Shown here in pieces: positions 23,926 to 26,778 of a stretch of 26,778 bases of DNA. Position numbers and translations under genes: made by a program. Origin of the DNA: CAG-390 sp964522215 (lineage in GTDB: Bacteria > Bacillota > Clostridia > Oscillospirales > CAG-272); NCBI GenBank assembly GCA_964522215.1, contig CAZFVR010000024.1:1-26778 (forward strand), given 5' to 3'. Position 1 is the first letter of the stretch. Every line of letters begins with the position of its first letter. The notes under the pieces are model-generated. The model saw only the letters and a program-made list of their open reading frames with translations. It was not told the origin of the DNA and did no database searches.

Positions 23926-23995
23926 GTGTTATAAAGGCAACGACGGCACATAAAAACGACTGCCGGCGATAAATGAGGCCGCAAGGAGGACACAA

Positions 23996-25381
23996 ATGAT
24001 ACCCTTTGATGAGAATGACATAAAATACATGGCACTTGAGTTGCCGGACGAGATCAATTTTTTTAAATATTCCGGAGATTTTGACGGCGAGATCGGCGCG
24101 ATAGACAAATACCTTTCGCGTGAGCGGACCCACGGCATGCGGGTGCGCCTTGAGCTTGAGCGCGTGATAGCCGATCGCATGCGCAAGGATTATCTTTTAG
24201 ACTTTGACACTCTGCTCTCCTGCGTGCGCGAGCGTTATCCGCACTGCACCGCCGAGGCACTTGAGGGCTTTATCGATACGGGACACGCCGACTATATCCG
24301 CCGCGGCGGTGTGCGCTATTTTGAGAATGCCGCGGTGAGGAATATCCTCAATTGCTGTCGCATACCCCTTGACGAGCTTGAATCCGGCACTGTCGCCGAC
24401 CGCACTAAATACTTCAGCCGCCGCCTGCACGAGAACCTTGATGTAATGAAGACACGCGGCGGGCGCGCCTACCGCTACCGCGTGCGCGAGCATATCTCCC
24501 CGGATGCCGAGCATTCCCGCCCCGGCAGTACCGTGCGTGTGCATCTGCCCTACCCCGCCGAATGCCCCGGGCAAACGAACATAAAGCTTATCGGTTCCTC
24601 CCACCCCGTCATGATATCCGATGCAGGTCACCGCACGGCGTTTATAGAGACCACACATCAAGACGGTGCGGATTACTGGGTGGAGTTCAGCTATGATATC
24701 AGCGCAAGATATAACAGGATAGACCCCGCGCGCGTTGAGCGCGATGTGACGGCGGCAGAGGCGTGGCTTGGCGAGGATCTGCCGCAGATACGCTTTACCC
24801 CCGCCATCTGCGAGCTTGCCTCGGAGCTTTCACGCGGCACGGATGACCCATGGGTGCTGGCTCGCCGCGCTTACGACTATGTTACGACTCACGTGGCGTA
24901 TTCATATATGCGCGATTATCTGTGCATTGACTTCATCCCCGGTTTTGCAATGCTTAACGGCCGCGGCGACTGCGGAGTTATGGCACTGCTGTTTATAACA
25001 CTTTGCCGTGCCATGGGAGTACCCGCGCGTTGGCAATCGGGCAGTCATGTTGAGCCGGACGATATAGGCAGCCACGATTGGGCGGAATTTTATATAGCGC
25101 CGTACGGTTGGCTGCCCGCCGATCCATCCTTTGGCGGCGGCGCGCTGCGCAAGGGTGACCGCGAACTTTGGGATCACTATTTCGGCAATCTTGACCCCTA
25201 CCGCCAGATAAACTGCACATCCTTTGCCGCGCCGTTTGATCCGCCGCGCATTTATCTGCGCCGCGACCCCTACGACGATCAGAGCGGAGAGATAGAATAT
25301 GCCGATATGCCGCTGTGGTTCGGGCAGATAGATTCGCACCGCGAGGTGGTTGCCGCCGAGGAACTGCCGTTTGAGTGGTAA
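23996..25381 (+). CDS. Transglutaminase-like domain protein, cytosolic
   Basis: The 461-residue protein has a C-terminal transglutaminase core (about 270-385) with a plausible triad: Cys326 in GRGDCGVMALLF, His360 in GSHDWAEFY and Asp376 in LPADPSFG. Such domains in bacteria are usually cysteine proteases or amidases acting on peptides, less often true cross-linkers. About 170 N-terminal residues are not recognised, followed by a beta-rich region (160-240) of the kind often seen before this core. No signal peptide or membrane segment is visible, so it should act in the cytosol, which is less common for these proteins. The ribosome binding site is excellent (AAGGAGG, 7 nt before the ATG). It is transcribed away from purE, and no link to nucleotide synthesis is evident. 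No clear terminator follows. Confidence 0.85.
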   Translation: MIPFDENDIKYMALELPDEINFFKYSGDFDGEIGAIDKYLSRERTHGMRVRLELERVIADRMRKDYLLDFDTLLSCVRERYPHCTAEALEGFIDTGHADYIRRGGVRYFENAAVRNILNCCRIPLDELESGTVADRTKYFSRRLHENLDVMKTRGGRAYRYRVREHISPDAEHSRPGSTVRVHLPYPAECPGQTNIKLIGSSHPVMISDAGHRTAFIETTHQDGADYWVEFSYDISARYNRIDPARVERDVTAAEAWLGEDLPQIRFTPAICELASELSRGTDDPWVLARRAYDYVTTHVAYSYMRDYLCIDFIPGFAMLNGRGDCGVMALLFITLCRAMGVPARWQSGSHVEPDDIGSHDWAEFYIAPYGWLPADPSFGGGALRKGDRELWDHYFGNLDPYRQINCTSFAAPFDPPRIYLRRDPYDDQSGEIEYADMPLWFGQIDSHREVVAAEELPFEW

Positions 25382-25456
25382 AAAAGTTGCCTCTGCCTTT
25401 TGGTTTTTGTTGTAATTAATGATTTTTTACATTTAGAACTTATTCTTTCGTTGCTT

Positions 25457-25485
25457 TTGACCCCTTTATATGATATTTTAATAAT
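25457..25485 (+). promoter_or_regulatory. Possible promoter for the repeat protein gene
   Basis: TTGACC (25457-25462) is followed at 16-17 bp by TAATAA or AATAAT (25479-25485), about 75 nt before the ATG at 25560. The spacer from 25382 is AT-rich, so chance matches are likely. Confidence 0.35.
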
Positions 25486-25559
25486 GCGGGCAGCACCGCG
25501 ATACACCTATTTTCCAAACAACTTGACGCAAAACGTAACACAACGAAAGGAGCCGACTA

Positions 25560-26778
25560 ATGTTTAAAAAAATCACATCTCTGATCTTGGTATTTCTTTT
25601 ATCGTGCTTGACACCTATTACCGAATTTTCCGCGGCTGAACCTTTGCATGTTGAGGATAATGATGTGTCGAGCACTCAAGACGATCACGACCATCAAACA
25701 CTCGAAGAACAAATGGCACTGCATCCGGAGACAGCGATCATCGCCGAAAAATACAATATAGATCCGGAAGGTATATATTTCTCTTCCGCAAGTCAAGAGC
25801 GCTTGGACGCTTATTACGGTGCACCGGATGATATCCTGTCATCTTCTACGCTTGAACTATTGGTGTATTTTATTAAAGACACCATGTTCATGACAGATGT
25901 GGCCACCCCTGAGATTTTTGCAGCTTCCCCGGATCTTGCAGAGCGTGCAAAAAACAGGAAAGTTGACTTTACAAGACACGCAGCTTTTCGCGAGCTCATA
26001 TCAAGAGACGACTTTATAGATGCGTTGGAGATCTATGCCGCAAGCCTTACGCAACTTACTTATGACGATGATCCATTCGATAAGTGCAAAAGAGCAATTG
26101 AGAAGATATTGGAGCAATCAACGGTGGAAGCTCTTTTATCGGATCCGACATATAACGCATATACTCATCCTAATATTCAGCGTATACGCGGAACATCCGA
26201 TGCAGTTACAACAGAAGAAAGCCAATTTGCAGGTTTGAACGCAAACACAAGTGAGTCTATCACTACCGAGAGCGATCAATTGCTTTGGGAGCCCGGATAT
26301 ATAATTCCCGAATATGAAAAATATATAATAACCACCAAAGTTGATTCGGAATACGCAAAATGGATTTGCAGCGCGCCGGATGAGATCCTATCCGCTTCTA
26401 CAATTGAACTGTTGGAGTATTTCATTCAAACACCGTTCATGGGACAAAAAGTCTTTACCTTACTTTCATCACCGGTGCCCAACAGTAACGAAAAGCCGGA
26501 TTATACATGTCACGAAGCTTTTCGCGAGCTCATATCAAGAGACGACTTCATAGATGCTTTGGAGATATACGCCGCAAAATTGCTGTGCACTTCGACAAGC
26601 AATGAGTTGAATTTTGACAACAGAGTATTTGAAAAGTTTGAAAAGTTATTGACCGAGTCTTCGGTGGATGCTCTTTTAGCCTCACCGGCATATAGCACTG
26701 CCGATCATCCCAATCTTCAACGCATACGCGGAACATCCGATGCAGTTACAACAGAAGAAAGCCAATTTGCAGGTTTGA
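25560..26778 (+). CDS. Secreted protein with tandem repeats (3' end missing)
   Basis: The reading frame is open from the ATG at 25560 to the window edge (406 codons, no stop) with AAAGGAG 7 nt upstream. The N-terminus has a signal peptide: KK, a hydrophobic stretch (8-19), then a likely cleavage after FSA near residue 25; an LLSC at 13-16 could instead be a weak lipobox. The mature part has an acidic, His-containing linker, then two copies of a helical module (about 88-226 and 272-406). Each contains APD-E/D-ILS-x-ST-x-ELL, AFRELISRDDFIDALEIYAA and IRGTSDAVTTEESQFAGL. I do not recognise the module. Base composition is more AT-rich than the biosynthetic genes. Function unknown; exported, perhaps a surface or binding protein. 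Confidence 0.8.
   Translation, partial: MFKKITSLILVFLLSCLTPITEFSAAEPLHVEDNDVSSTQDDHDHQTLEEQMALHPETAIIAEKYNIDPEGIYFSSASQERLDAYYGAPDDILSSSTLELLVYFIKDTMFMTDVATPEIFAASPDLAERAKNRKVDFTRHAAFRELISRDDFIDALEIYAASLTQLTYDDDPFDKCKRAIEKILEQSTVEALLSDPTYNAYTHPNIQRIRGTSDAVTTEESQFAGLNANTSESITTESDQLLWEPGYIIPEYEKYIITTKVDSEYAKWICSAPDEILSASTIELLEYFIQTPFMGQKVFTLLSSPVPNSNEKPDYTCHEAFRELISRDDFIDALEIYAAKLLCTSTSNELNFDNRVFEKFEKLLTESSVDALLASPAYSTADHPNLQRIRGTSDAVTTEESQFAGL
25821..26237 (+). repeat. Repeat unit 1 of the secreted protein
   Basis: Encodes residues 88-226 of the secreted protein. It matches unit 2 (from 26373) with a period of 540 nt at its 3' end and 534 nt in the middle, so small in-frame indels separate the copies. 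Some stretches are identical at DNA level, including a 32-nt segment from 25983 and the last 55 nt. Confidence 0.8.
26373..26777 (+). repeat. Repeat unit 2 of the secreted protein
   Basis: Encodes residues 272-406. Its final 55 nt (26724-26778) are identical to 26184-26238 in unit 1, and the window ends exactly there, so the continuation after this point is unknown. Confidence 0.8.

Overview
The window looks like a chromosomal segment of a Clostridia-type Firmicute, probably near Oscillospirales/Ruminococcaceae. This is an inference from gene content: a class 1B dihydroorotate dehydrogenase (PyrD plus PyrK), a single-chain 1235-residue PurL, a separate AICAR transformylase paired with an archaeal-type PurO IMP cyclohydrolase, a PurF of the 'MGGFFG' kind, strong AAGGAGG ribosome binding sites and a ZTP-type riboswitch. 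The right edge falls exactly at the end of a 55-nt exact repeat, which suggests a contig end from a short-read, probably metagenomic, assembly.

Layout. A strong tRNA-Pro(CGG) gene with its own promoter and terminator lies at the left end (about 100-310, minus strand). From about 23.7 kb down to 0.32 kb, eighteen colinear minus-strand genes form one nucleotide-biosynthesis cluster. In transcription order they are purE, purC, purF, purM, a formate/nitrite-family channel, purN, purO, purV (AICAR transformylase), purD, purL, fhs, pyrC, carB, pyrK, pyrD, pyrF, pyrE and pyrB. The cluster starts at a consensus promoter (TTGACA-17-TATAAT) and a leader of about 280 nt. That leader holds a ZTP riboswitch overlapping an intrinsic terminator, then a second, unidentified structured element. 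It ends in a large GC-rich terminator right after pyrB. A second promoter is likely before carB, and the spacer before pyrC carries phased A-tracts.

How the genes fit together. The purine half covers PRPP to IMP except purB and purK, which are not in the window. The pyrimidine half covers carbamoyl phosphate to UMP except carA. Fhs makes 10-formyl-THF from formate, which PurN and PurV consume. A formate channel encoded between purM and purN could supply or release the formate. The riboswitch ligand, ZMP/ZTP, builds up when 10-formyl-THF is short, so sensor, formate channel, formate-activating enzyme and both formyl-transfer enzymes sit on one predicted transcript.

Oddities: PurF lacks the N-terminal cysteine of its glutaminase; PyrB carries a C-terminal zinc-ribbon tail like that of PyrI but no PyrI allosteric domain; PurH is replaced by two proteins; several intercistronic spacers carry GC-rich hairpins or A-rich tracts.

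The right end (plus strand) holds a cytosolic transglutaminase-like protein, divergent from purE, and a partial secreted protein made of about 180-residue tandem repeats that runs off the window.
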